64,000 nucleotides of DNA from Legionella micdadei (GCF_000953635.1 NZ_LN614830.1:356001-420000); one strand, 5' to 3'; counted from the stretch's first letter, positions 8,677-18,100 are shown. Notes: a model not told the origin generated them from the sequence alone. Numbers and translations are program-made.

Positions 8677-10914
8677 ATGTTAGATAGAGCTAGCGTCGTC
8701 GACGAACAATTTGTTAACCGTGTCACTCAAGCAAATTTCCCTCCTGCAATAAGTCCAACCCGCTTAGCACAGGCTGGTATGGACAAAAAAATTGCGATCG
8801 AACTCTTTGATTCACAAATTAAATCACGTCTACTTGACCTTATTGCTCGTCAGTTAAAAGAAAAAGGATTGTCCTATTACACAATTGGTAGCAGCGGTCA
8901 TGAAGGCAATGCAGCATTTGGGAAAGTATTTCGCGTCAGTGATATGGCTTTTTTGCATTATCGGAGCGGCGCGTTTTACTTACAACGCGCCAAGCAACTG
9001 CCCAGTTGCGATGGTGTTCAGGATATTCTATTATCGCTTGTTGCTGCAGCAGCCGATCCTATTGCAGGTGGGCGCCACAAAGTCTTTGGTAGCGTAGCCC
9101 TAACTATTCCGCCACAAACTTCAACAATTGCCTCACATTTGCCCAAAGCCCTTGGCGCTGCAATTTCGATTACTCGTGCAAGGGAGCTAGCAATTTATTC
9201 AAAATTACCGGCTGATTCAATCATCCTTTGCTCATTTGGTGATGCTTCAACGAACCATGCCTCAGCACAAACGACTTTAAATGCTTGTTCTTGGATTGCT
9301 ACTCAGCAATACCCCTTGCCGTTAATTTTTATTTGTGAAGATAACGGCATCGGTATCTCAGTACCAACACCCAGTAATTGGATCGAATCTTCGGTGAAAC
9401 AAAGGCCAGGGTTGCACTACATTGCCTGCGATGGTTTAAATCTGGCTGATGTTTATTTAAAAGCTAAACAAGCGGAATCTATCGCAAGAGCTAAGAAGCA
9501 GCCTGTTTTCCTTCACATGAAATGCGTGCGATTGTTAGGTCATGCCGGTTCTGATATTGAGTTTCAATATAATTCACAATCCGAGATTGAGCAACGTGAA
9601 GCAAATGACCCCTTATTGCACACAGCAAGACTATTATGTCAAGAAGGATGGATGACAGCCAAAACAATACTAACGCTATATCAAGACAATAAAACGCTTA
9701 TTGAAGCTAAAGCGGTGGAAGCGATCCGGTTGCCGAAAATGAACAGTGCTCAAGAGGTGATGTCTTCCCTGTTACCCAAGACACGCAATAAGCGGATATA
9801 TCTACCGCCCGACAATGCCCGTCGGGCTGAAGTTTTTGGTAATGCATATAGCCAATTAAATTTAAAACGCAACCTTTGCCAACACATCAATTTTGCTCTT
9901 ACTGATCTCATGATGCAGTACCCTAATATGCTGATTTTTGGTGAGGATGTTGGCAAAAAAGGCGGAGTTTACCGGGTAACTGCAGATTTGCAAGCTCGCT
10001 TTGGTCAGCGTAGAGTTTTTGATTCATTGCTCGATGAGACGACCATTTTGGGTACGGCAATCGGGCTTGCTCATAACGGGTTTATACCTGTACCTGAGAT
10101 TCAATTTTTAGCGTATTTACATAATGCAGAAGATCAGTTGCGTGGCGAAGCGTCGACTTTGTCCTTCTTTTCTAATGGCCAGTATCAAAATCCGATGGTT
10201 ATCCGTATTGCTTCTTTAGCGTATCAGAAAGGCTTTGGCGGCCATTTTCACAATGATAATTCAATTGCGGTATTGCGCGATTTGCCAGGAGTCGTTGTTG
10301 CTTGTCCCTCAAACGGCCCAGATGCAGCCAAGATGTTGCGCTCGTGCATGAGATTGGCGCATGAAGAAGGTCGTATCGTAGTATTTCTCGAACCCATCGC
10401 CTTATATATGACTAAAGATTTGCATGAGGCAGGGGACAATGGTTGGCTTTTTGATTACCCACCTGTCGATGAAATGATTGAACCCGGTGAGGTTGGTGTT
10501 TATGGCGAAGGTGAGACAGTGATACTTACCTATGCAAATGGTTATTATTTGTCTAGGCAAGCCGTAAAAATCCTTGAGCAAGAACATGGTATTGCGGTAA
10601 AACTTATTGATTTACGCTGGTTAAGCCCATTACCCACTGAAGCAATTTTAAAAGAAGTGAGTAAAGCAAAACGCGTTTTAATTGTTGACGAAGGACGCCA
10701 AAGCGGCTCGGTGAGTGAAGGGTTAATCACGATGTTAGTTGAACAGACAGTCCATCGCTTGAAAATAAAACGTATTACGGGTGAGGACTGTTTCATTCCA
10801 TTAGGTACCGCCTGGCAATATCTGTTGCCCAGCCGTGATTCTATTGTGGAGGCCGTTTTGGCCTTAAATTCAGTTAAAAGGGAGAAAGATCGTGGACGAC
10901 TTGTTATTTCTTGA
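8677..10914 (+). CDS. Fused alpha/beta thiamine-diphosphate 2-oxoacid dehydrogenase E1
   Basis: A 745-residue protein joining an E1-alpha domain (about 40-350) to an E1-beta domain (about 385-735). The alpha part has the ThDP/Mg signature GDASTNHAS (188-196) through CEDNGIGIS (220-228), and the beta part opens with MQYPNMLIFGEDVGKKGGVY. These are separate BkdA/BkdB or PdhA/PdhB chains in most bacteria. The enzyme decarboxylates a 2-oxoacid and hands the acyl group to lipoyl-E2. No canonical E2 or E3 is adjacent. It overlaps a glutaryl-CoA dehydrogenase by 23 bp, so the pair could act in lysine/tryptophan or branched-chain acid breakdown; the 2-oxoacid used cannot be read directly. The ATG is preceded by a weak AGGG site inside the hairpin leader. 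Confidence 0.85.
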   Translation: MLDRASVVDEQFVNRVTQANFPPAISPTRLAQAGMDKKIAIELFDSQIKSRLLDLIARQLKEKGLSYYTIGSSGHEGNAAFGKVFRVSDMAFLHYRSGAFYLQRAKQLPSCDGVQDILLSLVAAAADPIAGGRHKVFGSVALTIPPQTSTIASHLPKALGAAISITRARELAIYSKLPADSIILCSFGDASTNHASAQTTLNACSWIATQQYPLPLIFICEDNGIGISVPTPSNWIESSVKQRPGLHYIACDGLNLADVYLKAKQAESIARAKKQPVFLHMKCVRLLGHAGSDIEFQYNSQSEIEQREANDPLLHTARLLCQEGWMTAKTILTLYQDNKTLIEAKAVEAIRLPKMNSAQEVMSSLLPKTRNKRIYLPPDNARRAEVFGNAYSQLNLKRNLCQHINFALTDLMMQYPNMLIFGEDVGKKGGVYRVTADLQARFGQRRVFDSLLDETTILGTAIGLAHNGFIPVPEIQFLAYLHNAEDQLRGEASTLSFFSNGQYQNPMVIRIASLAYQKGFGGHFHNDNSIAVLRDLPGVVVACPSNGPDAAKMLRSCMRLAHEEGRIVVFLEPIALYMTKDLHEAGDNGWLFDYPPVDEMIEPGEVGVYGEGETVILTYANGYYLSRQAVKILEQEHGIAVKLIDLRWLSPLPTEAILKEVSKAKRVLIVDEGRQSGSVSEGLITMLVEQTVHRLKIKRITGEDCFIPLGTAWQYLLPSRDSIVEAVLALNSVKREKDRGRLVIS

Positions 10915-12049
10915 TGAACAATTACACGCTGATGAACGTATGATCCGCGATAGCGTTGCACGTTTTGTTAGCCAGGAAGTTATACCATTAATGGCTGAAT
11001 CATTTGAACATGCCCAATTCCCAAAACAGCTAATAAAAAAATCAGCAGAGCTGGGTTTATTGGGTCTTACTTTGCCTGCGCAATACGGTGGGTCAGAGGC
11101 TTCCTATGTGGCTTATGGTTTGGTCTGTCAAGAATTAGAACGAGGGGATAGTGGCTTACGCAGCTTTGTCTCTGTACAAAGTTCACTGTGCATGTACCCT
11201 ATTTTTCGTTATGGCACTGAGGAGCAGAAAATGCGGTTTTTACCTGCTATGGCTGCAGGTGAGATCATTGGTTGCTTTGGCCTTACCGAACCTGATTCGG
11301 GCTCTGATCCTGCCAGTATGCGGACCTATGCGAAAAAGGTGGACGGAGGCTGGCTTTTAAATGGCGCAAAAATGTGGATTACCAATGCACCAATCGCTGA
11401 TATTGCGATAGTCTGGGCTAAAACTGATGAGGGAATTCGTGGTTTTATTGTCGAGAGAGATTTTAAAGGGTTTAGCAGTCCGGAAATCAAGCAAAAAATG
11501 TCATTACGTGCCTCGCTGACTGGCGAGCTCGTCTTTGAAGATGTTTTTGTGCCAGAGGCAAATTTATTACCTAAAACGGATAAAGGGTTAGGCGCTGCAC
11601 TAAGTTGTTTGAGTCAAGCACGATATGGCATTGCGTGGGGAGCAATGGGGGCGGCCATGGCTTGCTTTGATATTGCTCGAGATTACTTGCTTGAGCGCAA
11701 ACAATTCGGTAAGCCCCTGGCGTCATTTCAACTGGTACAAAAGGATTTAGCACAGATGTATACCGAAATTATCAAGGCTCAATGGATGAATTTACAAATA
11801 GGCAGGCTAAAAGATCAGAAAAGGGAAACGCCGACGATGATTTCCTTGGCCAAAGGAAATGCGTGTAGAGAAGCATTAAAAATTGCCCGGGCTTGTCGAA
11901 ATTTACTCGGTGGAAATGGCATCAGCCTTGAATATCATGTCATTCGTCATATGCTTAATCTTGAGTCAGTATTTACTTATGAAGGTACGGATAATGTGCA
12001 TACTCTAGTGTTAGGGCGCCATATTACCGGTATTAATGCATTTAACTGA
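10892..12049 (+). CDS. gcdH: Acyl-CoA dehydrogenase, glutaryl-CoA dehydrogenase type
   Basis: An FAD enzyme of 385 residues, the usual length. Seen are the FAD-binding CFGLTEPDSGSDP loop, WITNAPIADIAIVWAKT, and the C-terminal TYEGTDNVHTLVLGRHITG, whose E364 matches the catalytic glutamate of glutaryl-CoA dehydrogenases (known role: glutaryl-CoA to crotonyl-CoA and CO2). The start is GTG with GGGAG about 8 nt upstream. It overlaps the E1 gene by 23 bp, so the two form an operon with coupled translation. The closing GRHITGINAF is close to the GCDH form, which favours GcdH over short-chain acyl-CoA dehydrogenases. Confidence 0.85.
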   Translation: MDDLLFLDEQLHADERMIRDSVARFVSQEVIPLMAESFEHAQFPKQLIKKSAELGLLGLTLPAQYGGSEASYVAYGLVCQELERGDSGLRSFVSVQSSLCMYPIFRYGTEEQKMRFLPAMAAGEIIGCFGLTEPDSGSDPASMRTYAKKVDGGWLLNGAKMWITNAPIADIAIVWAKTDEGIRGFIVERDFKGFSSPEIKQKMSLRASLTGELVFEDVFVPEANLLPKTDKGLGAALSCLSQARYGIAWGAMGAAMACFDIARDYLLERKQFGKPLASFQLVQKDLAQMYTEIIKAQWMNLQIGRLKDQKRETPTMISLAKGNACREALKIARACRNLLGGNGISLEYHVIRHMLNLESVFTYEGTDNVHTLVLGRHITGINAFN

Positions 12050-12062
12050 CTATAGTGTTTTA

Positions 12063-12091
12063 AGAAGCGGTTTAATTTTTAAGCCGCTTCT
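12063..12091. terminator. Bidirectional terminator between convergent genes
   Basis: AGAAGCGGTTTAA pairs with TTAAGCCGCTTCT (13 bp, one G:T) around a 3-nt loop. It sits between gcdH (ends 12049) and the minus-strand gene ending at 12105. Confidence 0.7.
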
Positions 12092-12104
12092 CTATTGCAA
12101 CACA

Positions 12105-12746
12105 TTAACGCATACCTAATACAATACTGCCGGTATGCCCTTGCTCCACAACTTCAGCTTTTGCTTCCCCAGTCTCTAATAGCCGGGTGATTTCCTCAAT
12201 TTTTTCAGTTCTGGAATAACCCTGACTAAAGCAAAAAAAGAGGTAACTTAGGAGATGATATTCTGTCAAGCGGTTTCTTAATGATTCTCGATGTGCTTCC
12301 AAAGCCTGACGTTGACCGAGAGACAAATCATATTTTCTATATTGGTTATTCTCAGAAAAAAAGGTTTTAGTGTGGCTTGAAACTTGGCGATGTTGCGGAG
12401 AAGTCCTAACAGGGGCTGGTTCATCCAACAACTCAGGCTTTGCCGCTTTTAAAAGCTCAGATGGAACTGGGTCCAATTTCAGAAATTGAGTATTTCCTCC
12501 GATGGAAAGCTCTAACATGAGATAATCAGCTCTAGTGTTTATATCAGGCTCTCTAAGGATTACCCGGGAATTCTCTACGCCAATATTAAGGGTATATTCA
12601 TAGACGCCTTGCCCTTTTCCCGATTTGATAATAGGGATCTCTATCCATGTTGCTCTTTCTGAATCAAATGTATATATCCTTTTCTTTGCGCCTTCATTTC
12701 CAATTTTGTAATAATGATTTAATTGTTTGCAATAATAATATCTCAT
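12105..12746 (-). CDS. Hypothetical protein, lineage-specific
   Basis: A 213-residue protein matching no family I know. The N-terminal half (1-110) is predicted beta-rich: RYYYCKQLNHYYKIG, then alternating hydrophobic strands. A Pro/Ser linker follows at about 118-135. The C-terminal part (about 145-205) is helical and starts QRQALEAHRESLRNRL. There is no signal peptide or membrane segment. It is monocistronic, convergent with gcdH, and lies just upstream of the tRNA-Pro integration site, so it may be the last core gene before the island remnant. An effector role is conceivable but unsupported. Confidence 0.65.
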   Translation of the reverse strand: MRYYYCKQLNHYYKIGNEGAKKRIYTFDSERATWIEIPIIKSGKGQGVYEYTLNIGVENSRVILREPDINTRADYLMLELSIGGNTQFLKLDPVPSELLKAAKPELLDEPAPVRTSPQHRQVSSHTKTFFSENNQYRKYDLSLGQRQALEAHRESLRNRLTEYHLLSYLFFCFSQGYSRTEKIEEITRLLETGEAKAEVVEQGHTGSIVLGMR

Positions 12747-12833
12747 GCGTTTTCCTACCTTTCATAGCCAAGCAAATTATACCATAAAGGGAAAAATTAT
12801 GTAATTTTTTTGACCATAATTTACAAAGCCACC

Positions 12834-12862
12834 TTGTCTTTTATCAATAGACAAGTTATTAT
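12834..12862 (+). promoter_or_regulatory. Sigma-70 promoter of tRNA-Pro
   Basis: The -35 box is TTGTCT (12834-12839) and the -10 box is TATTAT (12857-12862), with exactly 17 nt between. The -10 box ends 12 nt before the mature tRNA. Confidence 0.65.
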
Positions 12863-12874
12863 GCCCATCCAAAT

Positions 12875-12951
12875 CGGGGCGTAGCGCAGCCTGGTAGCGT
12901 ACTAGCATGGGGTGCTAGTGGTCGAAGGTTCAAATCCTTCCGTCCCGACCA
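12875..12951 (+). tRNA. tRNA-Pro (anticodon GGG)
   Basis: A 77-nt cloverleaf with the CCA encoded. The acceptor CGGGGCG pairs with CGTCCCG. The anticodon stem CTAGC/GCTAG holds the loop ATGGGGT, giving anticodon GGG at 12909-12911. The T-arm GAAGG-TTCAAAT-CCTTC is intact. It reads CCC and CCT. The 3' half is a classic tyrosine-integrase attachment target, and what follows downstream is accessory and eroded. Confidence 0.97.
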
Positions 12952-13019
12952 AAAAATCCCTTTTAAATCAACAAATTGCATCTAATACTTCAAGCTCATT
13001 CTCTAATTTTATTTTTCCA

Positions 13020-13041
13020 GGGTACACTTTGGGGTACACTT
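13020..13041 (+). repeat. Two direct GGGTACACTT repeats, integrase-type arm sites
   Basis: GGGTACACTT occurs at 13020-13029 and again at 13032-13041, a 12-nt period, 70 nt after the tRNA end. Arrays of this sort are commonly found between a tRNA and the integrase gene of P4-like genomic islands. No integrase gene follows here, so I read it as an old attL scar. Confidence 0.45.
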
Positions 13042-13089
13042 ATTTGAAAGTGACTTCCTTTGATTTAACGTTATCGACTCAAGATAGTT

Positions 13090-13249
13090 ATGAACGACAT
13101 ATTTGCTAATATAGAAAACCTAGACCTACAGAAAATAAAAGCATCTCGTCAGGAGCATGAAATACGACTCAATGAACTGCGGGGGCTGCTAATAGGTTGC
13201 GCTAGAAAAATTAAAGTTTTTATGGTTATAGCGGCATACAAACAAAAAT
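13090..13249 (+). pseudogene. 5' fragment of a gene cut by the ISL3 element
   Basis: An ORF opens at ATG 13090 with a plausible N-terminus (MNDIFANIENLDLQKIKASR, then a charged helix) and is broken after about 53 residues by the left end of the insertion sequence. The last residues of the open frame are encoded by the terminal repeat. The family is not recognisable from the fragment. The rest of the gene is not found directly beyond the right end of the element. Confidence 0.5.
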
Positions 13250-13274
13250 GGGTCTTTCCCAATTACGGGGGCAC
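13250..13274 (+). repeat. Left terminal inverted repeat of the ISL3 element
   Basis: It begins GGGTCTTTCCC and ends GGGGGCAC. It differs from the right repeat at positions 3, 10, 14 and 15. Confidence 0.85.
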
Positions 13275-13280
13275 TAATCG

Positions 13281-14456
13281 TTAGCAACAGAGCACCCTAA
13301 CACGCGTTCTATAATTTTCAAAGTTTTTAAACCCATAAGCTCTACGCTGAATGAGTTTCATTTTTCGATGAAAGCCTTCGGTTATCCCGTTGTTCTTAGT
13401 GAATCGGAGCATTCTTGCGACTTCATCTTTCCATCTAAATAAGGTATTTCCTAAGGTTTTCAAAGGTTGAAAAGGACTGTGTCTAAGTTCGTTTATCATT
13501 TCTAAGAAACGGGGTAATAAGCGTTTGCACTCTTTAGCGGTGCAATGCTTTTTAGTGAGTAATTGATGTAGTTCTTGCTTAAAATCATAAATGGCAGCAA
13601 TGGCCGGCTGTTGTTCAAGATAGTGATTACGAAGAGAGAGCCTCTTAGTTGTTAAGTTTTCCGGGTTGGTTTTAAGCGCTGCTAATAAACCTCGCTGATA
13701 CTTGATGGTTGGGTCAATTTGATGAAAGGTTTGTAAGGTGAGCTGATTAATAAGTCTTATAACATGGAATCTGTCAGCCACGATTTGCGCGTTAGGAAAG
13801 TGCTGTTTCACCAGTGCTCGGTAACTCGTGCTTAAATCAATACAAACGACTTTCACCCGCTCTTTACCCTCCAAGTTTTTAAAATAGTCTTTTAAATCAG
13901 CTGAAGAACGACCTTTAACAATATCAAATACTTTATGTTTTCTAAGGTCGCAAAGTGTAGTTGCATATCGTTGTTTACGGCTAAAGGAATGTTCATCTAT
14001 TCCAAGAACAGCTGGACAAGGTGCATTCTTTAGTTCTCGTTCTTGTTCTCGATAGTGCTGCTGATACCAGCGCTCAATGGTTGCTTTGCCTTTGCTATAT
14101 TGCTTAGCAAGGTCTTTTTGCGATATGCCACGGGTATGGTCATGGAAAACAGCTGCCTGCAAACGCCAAGTTGAACGTTGATACTTATTAATCCCAGGAA
14201 ACTGTTGATTCCCATAACGCTTACAGCTATTGCAATACAGCTTATAAGCCTTAAAGTGTAACTCGCTTCGTCGGTGGCCAATTAATTCATGCGCCACCCG
14301 TCGCATATACGACGCTTTTTTACGAACCTCTTTGCTAGCGCAATGGCCACAACGCGCTTTGCGATTATAAGATAACTCCAAAATTAAGGGTTGATAACCA
14401 CTTACTTTTTTGATGGTAAATCCAGGTAAATTTAGGATAAGATCATTCTTCGGCAC
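13281..14456 (-). CDS. ISL3-family transposase
   Basis: A 391-residue DDE transposase. The N-terminal zinc-ribbon (about 34-90) has CGHC and CNSCKRYG. A helix-turn-helix follows (SQKDLAKQYSKGKATIERWY, about 111-130), then the DDE catalytic domain with LGIDEHSFSR, VVCIDLSTSY and VADRFHVIRL, and the late NNGITEGFHRKMKLIQRRAYG stretch holding the final Glu. The ISL3 hallmarks are complete and the ORF is intact, so the element may still be mobile. It ends 6 nt inside the left terminal repeat. Confidence 0.93.
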   Translation of the reverse strand: MPKNDLILNLPGFTIKKVSGYQPLILELSYNRKARCGHCASKEVRKKASYMRRVAHELIGHRRSELHFKAYKLYCNSCKRYGNQQFPGINKYQRSTWRLQAAVFHDHTRGISQKDLAKQYSKGKATIERWYQQHYREQERELKNAPCPAVLGIDEHSFSRKQRYATTLCDLRKHKVFDIVKGRSSADLKDYFKNLEGKERVKVVCIDLSTSYRALVKQHFPNAQIVADRFHVIRLINQLTLQTFHQIDPTIKYQRGLLAALKTNPENLTTKRLSLRNHYLEQQPAIAAIYDFKQELHQLLTKKHCTAKECKRLLPRFLEMINELRHSPFQPLKTLGNTLFRWKDEVARMLRFTKNNGITEGFHRKMKLIQRRAYGFKNFENYRTRVRVLCC

Positions 14457-14512
14457 TTTAATCTCCTTTTGACCGTCAAATCAAAGGGTTAGTCTATACT
14501 AACTCGATTAAA

Positions 14513-14537
14513 GTGCCCCCGTTTTTGAGAAAGAGCC
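14513..14537 (-). repeat. Right terminal inverted repeat of the ISL3 element
   Basis: Read on the minus strand it begins GGCTCTTTCTC and ends GGGGGCAC, lying just outside the transposase start. Confidence 0.85.
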
Positions 14538-14879
14538 CTTTCATTTTTCAGTAAAATTATACCGGGTTAGAGGTAGTCTGCTCCGTATTTCTCTTCACCT
14601 TGGATTAAAATCTGCTTTATCTTGGGTGCAAGAACATTATTAAAAATATCAAATTATTTCATTTTTATGCATACGTAAAAAAGTCACATATTTTCATATT
14701 TTTTATATATTATATTTAAAGATAATAAAAAAATTAATGGAATAAAATAAATAAATTTTCCAATAAATTCATAAAATTTTTGGAAAATTTATGCAGAATA
14801 AATAAAAAAATTAGCGTGAAAACTTGCAATAATTTGAATGAGGTATAAATTTAAAAATAGGGGAAAAAGGAGTTTAAAA
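14538..14879. other. AT-rich gap between the IS and the giant-protein gene
   Basis: This 342-bp stretch turns strongly AT-rich from about 14640, with runs such as TTTTATATATTATATTT. Apart from a short gene remnant it holds no gene. It ends in a strong Shine-Dalgarno AAGGAG (14867-14872), 7 nt before the ATG at 14880. Such AT-rich DNA is a usual H-NS-type target and a mark of acquired genes. Confidence 0.5.
14567..14653 (-). pseudogene. C-terminal remnant of an unknown gene
   Basis: Read on the minus strand, 28 codons encode a protein-like end (NNVLAPKIKQILIQGEEKYG, then ADYL and stop) with no start codon and a stop just upstream. The composition is that of a real C-terminus, so it is probably debris of a gene destroyed around the IS. 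No family can be named. Confidence 0.3.
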
Positions 14880-15170
14880 ATGGGATACAGGGATGGTATA
14901 AAGTTCCAATATACCAAAATGGATGCGTTGACTGTTCTAAGTCAGCCTGTTTCTTCTTTGTTAGGGGTGACCAACCCTTCTGAGCAAACCTTAAATAAAC
15001 TAGGGATTAAAAAAATCTATGATTTGGCAACTTCCTCTTTATTTCAGACGGCGCGAGATATTGCTAATGCTGCAAACGGTGAAGGCAATTCGATTATAGC
15101 GCGATCAGGTAGAATATCGTCGAGTTTTATTGATTCGGATTCACCCCGCAACTCCAGCTGCTTTGGTTGA
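14880..15170 (+). CDS. 5' segment of the giant protein, in the upstream frame
   Basis: 96 codons from ATG 14880, chosen because AAGGAG lies 7 nt upstream; earlier ATGs lack such a site. Residues about 20-60 form a helical repeat (PVSSLLGVTNPSEQTLNKLG, then DLATSSLFQTARDIANAA). The same pattern recurs just after the start of the next ORF, in the +1 frame. After residue 89 the frame gives a Ser/Arg-rich tail of seven residues and stops at 15170, inside the next ORF. I therefore take this as the start of one protein broken by the frame change at 15144-15147 rather than a separate small gene. Confidence 0.6.
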   Translation: MGYRDGIKFQYTKMDALTVLSQPVSSLLGVTNPSEQTLNKLGIKKIYDLATSSLFQTARDIANAANGEGNSIIARSGRISSSFIDSDSPRNSSCFG

Positions 15171-18100
15171 AGCTGATGTCAGTTTGCTAAGAGAAATTGA
15201 TACTAGCCTTGCAACTGAAATAAAAGACAATTTACAGGTAGAAACAGTAGGTGATTTAGGTCGATGGCCGCCATTTTGTGCTGCTCAGGTAGTATTAGAT
15301 GCTGCAATACCTAGCCTAGCCCAGGAAGATGGGAGCGAATTAGTCCCTCGGCTTGGTGAGTATCCGACGGAACGTCATTATTATCGCAGTATAGTTATTG
15401 ATCAAGTTACTCCAGGAGAAACGACTGATTTGAGTGCTGCTGGCCCTATTGATATCGCACCGACCGTTTCGTCAGATTTTGGTTTCAAAGCCCCCGCTGT
15501 TGGTGCAATGTTGACTTTTGCCCAATCATGGTTTGCCCAAGGTGTCACTTTGGGTAATTTGTTGCATAGTGTTGCTCTGGCTCCAGGAGAAAGTACTCGT
15601 ATCGCAGTCATGGATTGGACAAGACAAACGAGTGCATCGGGTGAGGAAATGATTTCCGAGTCTGAAAAATTAACCAACACCAGTACTCATAATCGAGCCA
15701 TCTCTGAAGTGCAAGAGGCAGTGGCATCAGAAGTTCAATCCGGTTTTTCAAGGAGTAGCGGTAGTTCGACAACCTCTGCTGGAGGGGGTGGTTTGGGTCT
15801 GAGTTTAGGTCCTTTAACCCTTGGTGGAAGCGGATCTTCGGCTACAACAAGTTCTAATGCAGAGAGCTTTACCTCTTCTTCAGGTACTCGAAATTTAGCG
15901 GCAACCATGAACCAGCGTGTCTCCGATGCCACACAGCAAGCCGCTTCTTCGGTTCGGGATCGAAGAGCTTCTATTGTGAAGGAAGTTTCTGAAGCAGAGC
16001 ATCAATCGGTTTCGACAAGAATAATTGCAAACTACAACCACATGCACGCGCTTACTGTTCAATATTATGAAGTCATTGAAATTTACCGTGTTAATGTGCA
16101 ATTGCAACAAGTGGAACGTTGCCTTTTCGTGCCTATGAAATTGGTCAATTTTGACAAGGCAACGATTGAGCGATATCAAGGTGTATTAGCCAATGCAGCA
16201 CTCACTCAGCGTGCAAAAGAATTGTTAAATGGAGAATTTGGCGCAGTTACAATTCGGCCTAGTGTACCGCTTAGACCAACCCGCTCAATTTTTGATGGAG
16301 TGGCAATGGTGGATAGAATAGCCGCGAGAGAAGCGTCTATCTCGACGACTAGTCCTGCAACGGATTCACAAGAAAGTACCCCCTCAACCCCCACAGCAAG
16401 CCCAGAACCAACTAGTTCTGTGAGTCGGCTAGCAGCATCAGTACAGCCCTATTGGGTAAATGATGAATTGATAAGGGCTTCTCGGATTACTCTTGCTAGT
16501 ATTACCAAACCAGGAACAAGTGATATTTATTTGCCAGGTGGGACAGAGCTTTGTGGTATTTCTTTGACGCTCAGTTCCCAAAATAATTCTGCCATTTCGA
16601 TTACTGGTTTAAAACTGGTATTACAATCAGGTAACACGATTAATTTAAGCAGTATTAGTATTCTTGAATGGAGTATCAGTGATCCGACCCCTATCCAGGA
16701 AATCGCTGCAATTAAAATTACATCCACAAGCTCAAGTTATTTAAGCGGAAAGCTAACTATGCAATTAAGTTATGGTAGCGCCAAATTTCCAATTAGTTTT
16801 CCTATTGAAATCACTCCAAATGCAGTTGAATTACAACTTTGCCAGTTTATTGCCAATCAAAGTGAAACGGAGCTTAAAATTCATCTTGAACAAAATCGCT
16901 TGCATTATAGCCAAGCGGTTTGGCGCTCACTTGATCCTTCGCAGATAGCTCTTCTTTTGTCTGCTTATACTTTTGAAGGTAAACCCATTGCGGATTTGAT
17001 TGATCCTAATCCTGTGATGGTCGCGAGTAACTATTTGGTATTCCGCATGCCAAGTTTTATTGAAGCAGTGGGGATTCAATCAGAATCGAGCGAGGATGAA
17101 TCCCATAAAAATTGGGCTTCATGGTTAAAAGAACGAGGTCTGATTTTAGGCGCAAGTACAGCAATGGAACAACTTATCCCAATTCCTACCGGTGGTGTAT
17201 TTGCAGAAGCAGTACTTGGCCGTTCTAACTCAGCAGAACGATTGGATGCTACTCGTTTTTGGAACTGGCAAGATTCGCCGATTCCTTTACAGCCACCCGA
17301 AATTGCTGCTATACAAATGGAGTCGCGTGCGCAACCTGTTGATGCAACACCAGGCCAATTGGGTGCGCCGGTTTTAAATATCATGAATCCGACTACTCTA
17401 CCTGATCCAACTGGAGTTGGCTCCATTCTGAACGCAATTCAAAATGGCAATATGTTTCGAGATATGTCAGGCATTGCTTCTACTGCTTCATTAGCGCAAG
17501 CATTAGCAAGTAATGCAACTAGCGCAAGTACGGAAGCAGGCAAGCAAGCGGCAGCAAACTTAGCTGTGGCTGCCCAGAAAGATATAGAAGAGAAAAAAAT
17601 AGCAGCGCAGTTGGCATTAGCTGCTATGGGATTACCTTCTGCGAACGCAGGTTCAGCCAAGAATATTTCAGAATCTGGAGCCTTATTGAATACCGCAACC
17701 GAGATGGATAAGCAGTCACCCAGAGTTAATGGTGCATCTACCGAGTCAGGAGTAGCTAATAATGGGATTTCAACATCAACTGGACCGGGAGACAACGGAA
17801 TCGATGGCGTGGCTGGGGCGACTATGCCTGGCGTTCCAAATGATCTGCAGAATCTTTTTAATGGAAATAGCCGTGCTGATGAAGTTTTGTCAAAAATGAA
17901 TTGGGGTAATTTGGGGGAATCTGGTGCTTCAATTATTCCGGCTGTGTATGGAGGGGGACAGAGCACCGGTACAGGTAAAGCAACGGGGGTTGTGATTAGT
18001 TACGAAATTGCCTGCTACGCTAATTTCCCGAGGCCTTGGCCTGATGAGGCGTCTGAAATTCAAGGGATAGTGAACAATGTTTGGTTACCTGCTGCTGAGG

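Larger units (their letters stand above)
13250..14537. mobile_element. ISL3-family insertion sequence, 1288 bp
   Basis: The element is bounded by imperfect 25-bp terminal inverted repeats at 13250-13274 and 14513-14537 (21 of 25 positions match; outer bases GG-TCTTTC, inner bases GGGGGCAC). It encodes one transposase. ISL3 elements usually make 8-bp target duplications. The flanks ACAAAAAT (left) and CTTTCATT (right) do not match, which suggests a deletion or rearrangement next to the element after insertion. Confidence 0.88.

Noticed and set aside
10545..10961. A 138-codon minus-strand ORF across the E1/gcdH junction
   Set aside because: It is a shadow of two well-supported genes with clear domain matches.
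12912..13109. A 65-codon plus-strand ORF beginning inside tRNA-Pro
   Set aside because: It reads through the 3' half of the tRNA and the integrase-type repeats and has no ribosome site.
13242..14545. Search for an 8-bp target duplication around the ISL3 element
   Set aside because: ACAAAAAT on the left and CTTTCATT on the right do not match, so no duplication can be claimed.
17439..17966. A 175-codon minus-strand ORF opposite the giant protein
   Set aside because: It is antisense to an Ala/Ser-rich coding region where long shadow frames are expected; its composition is the mirror of that bias and there is no start signal.
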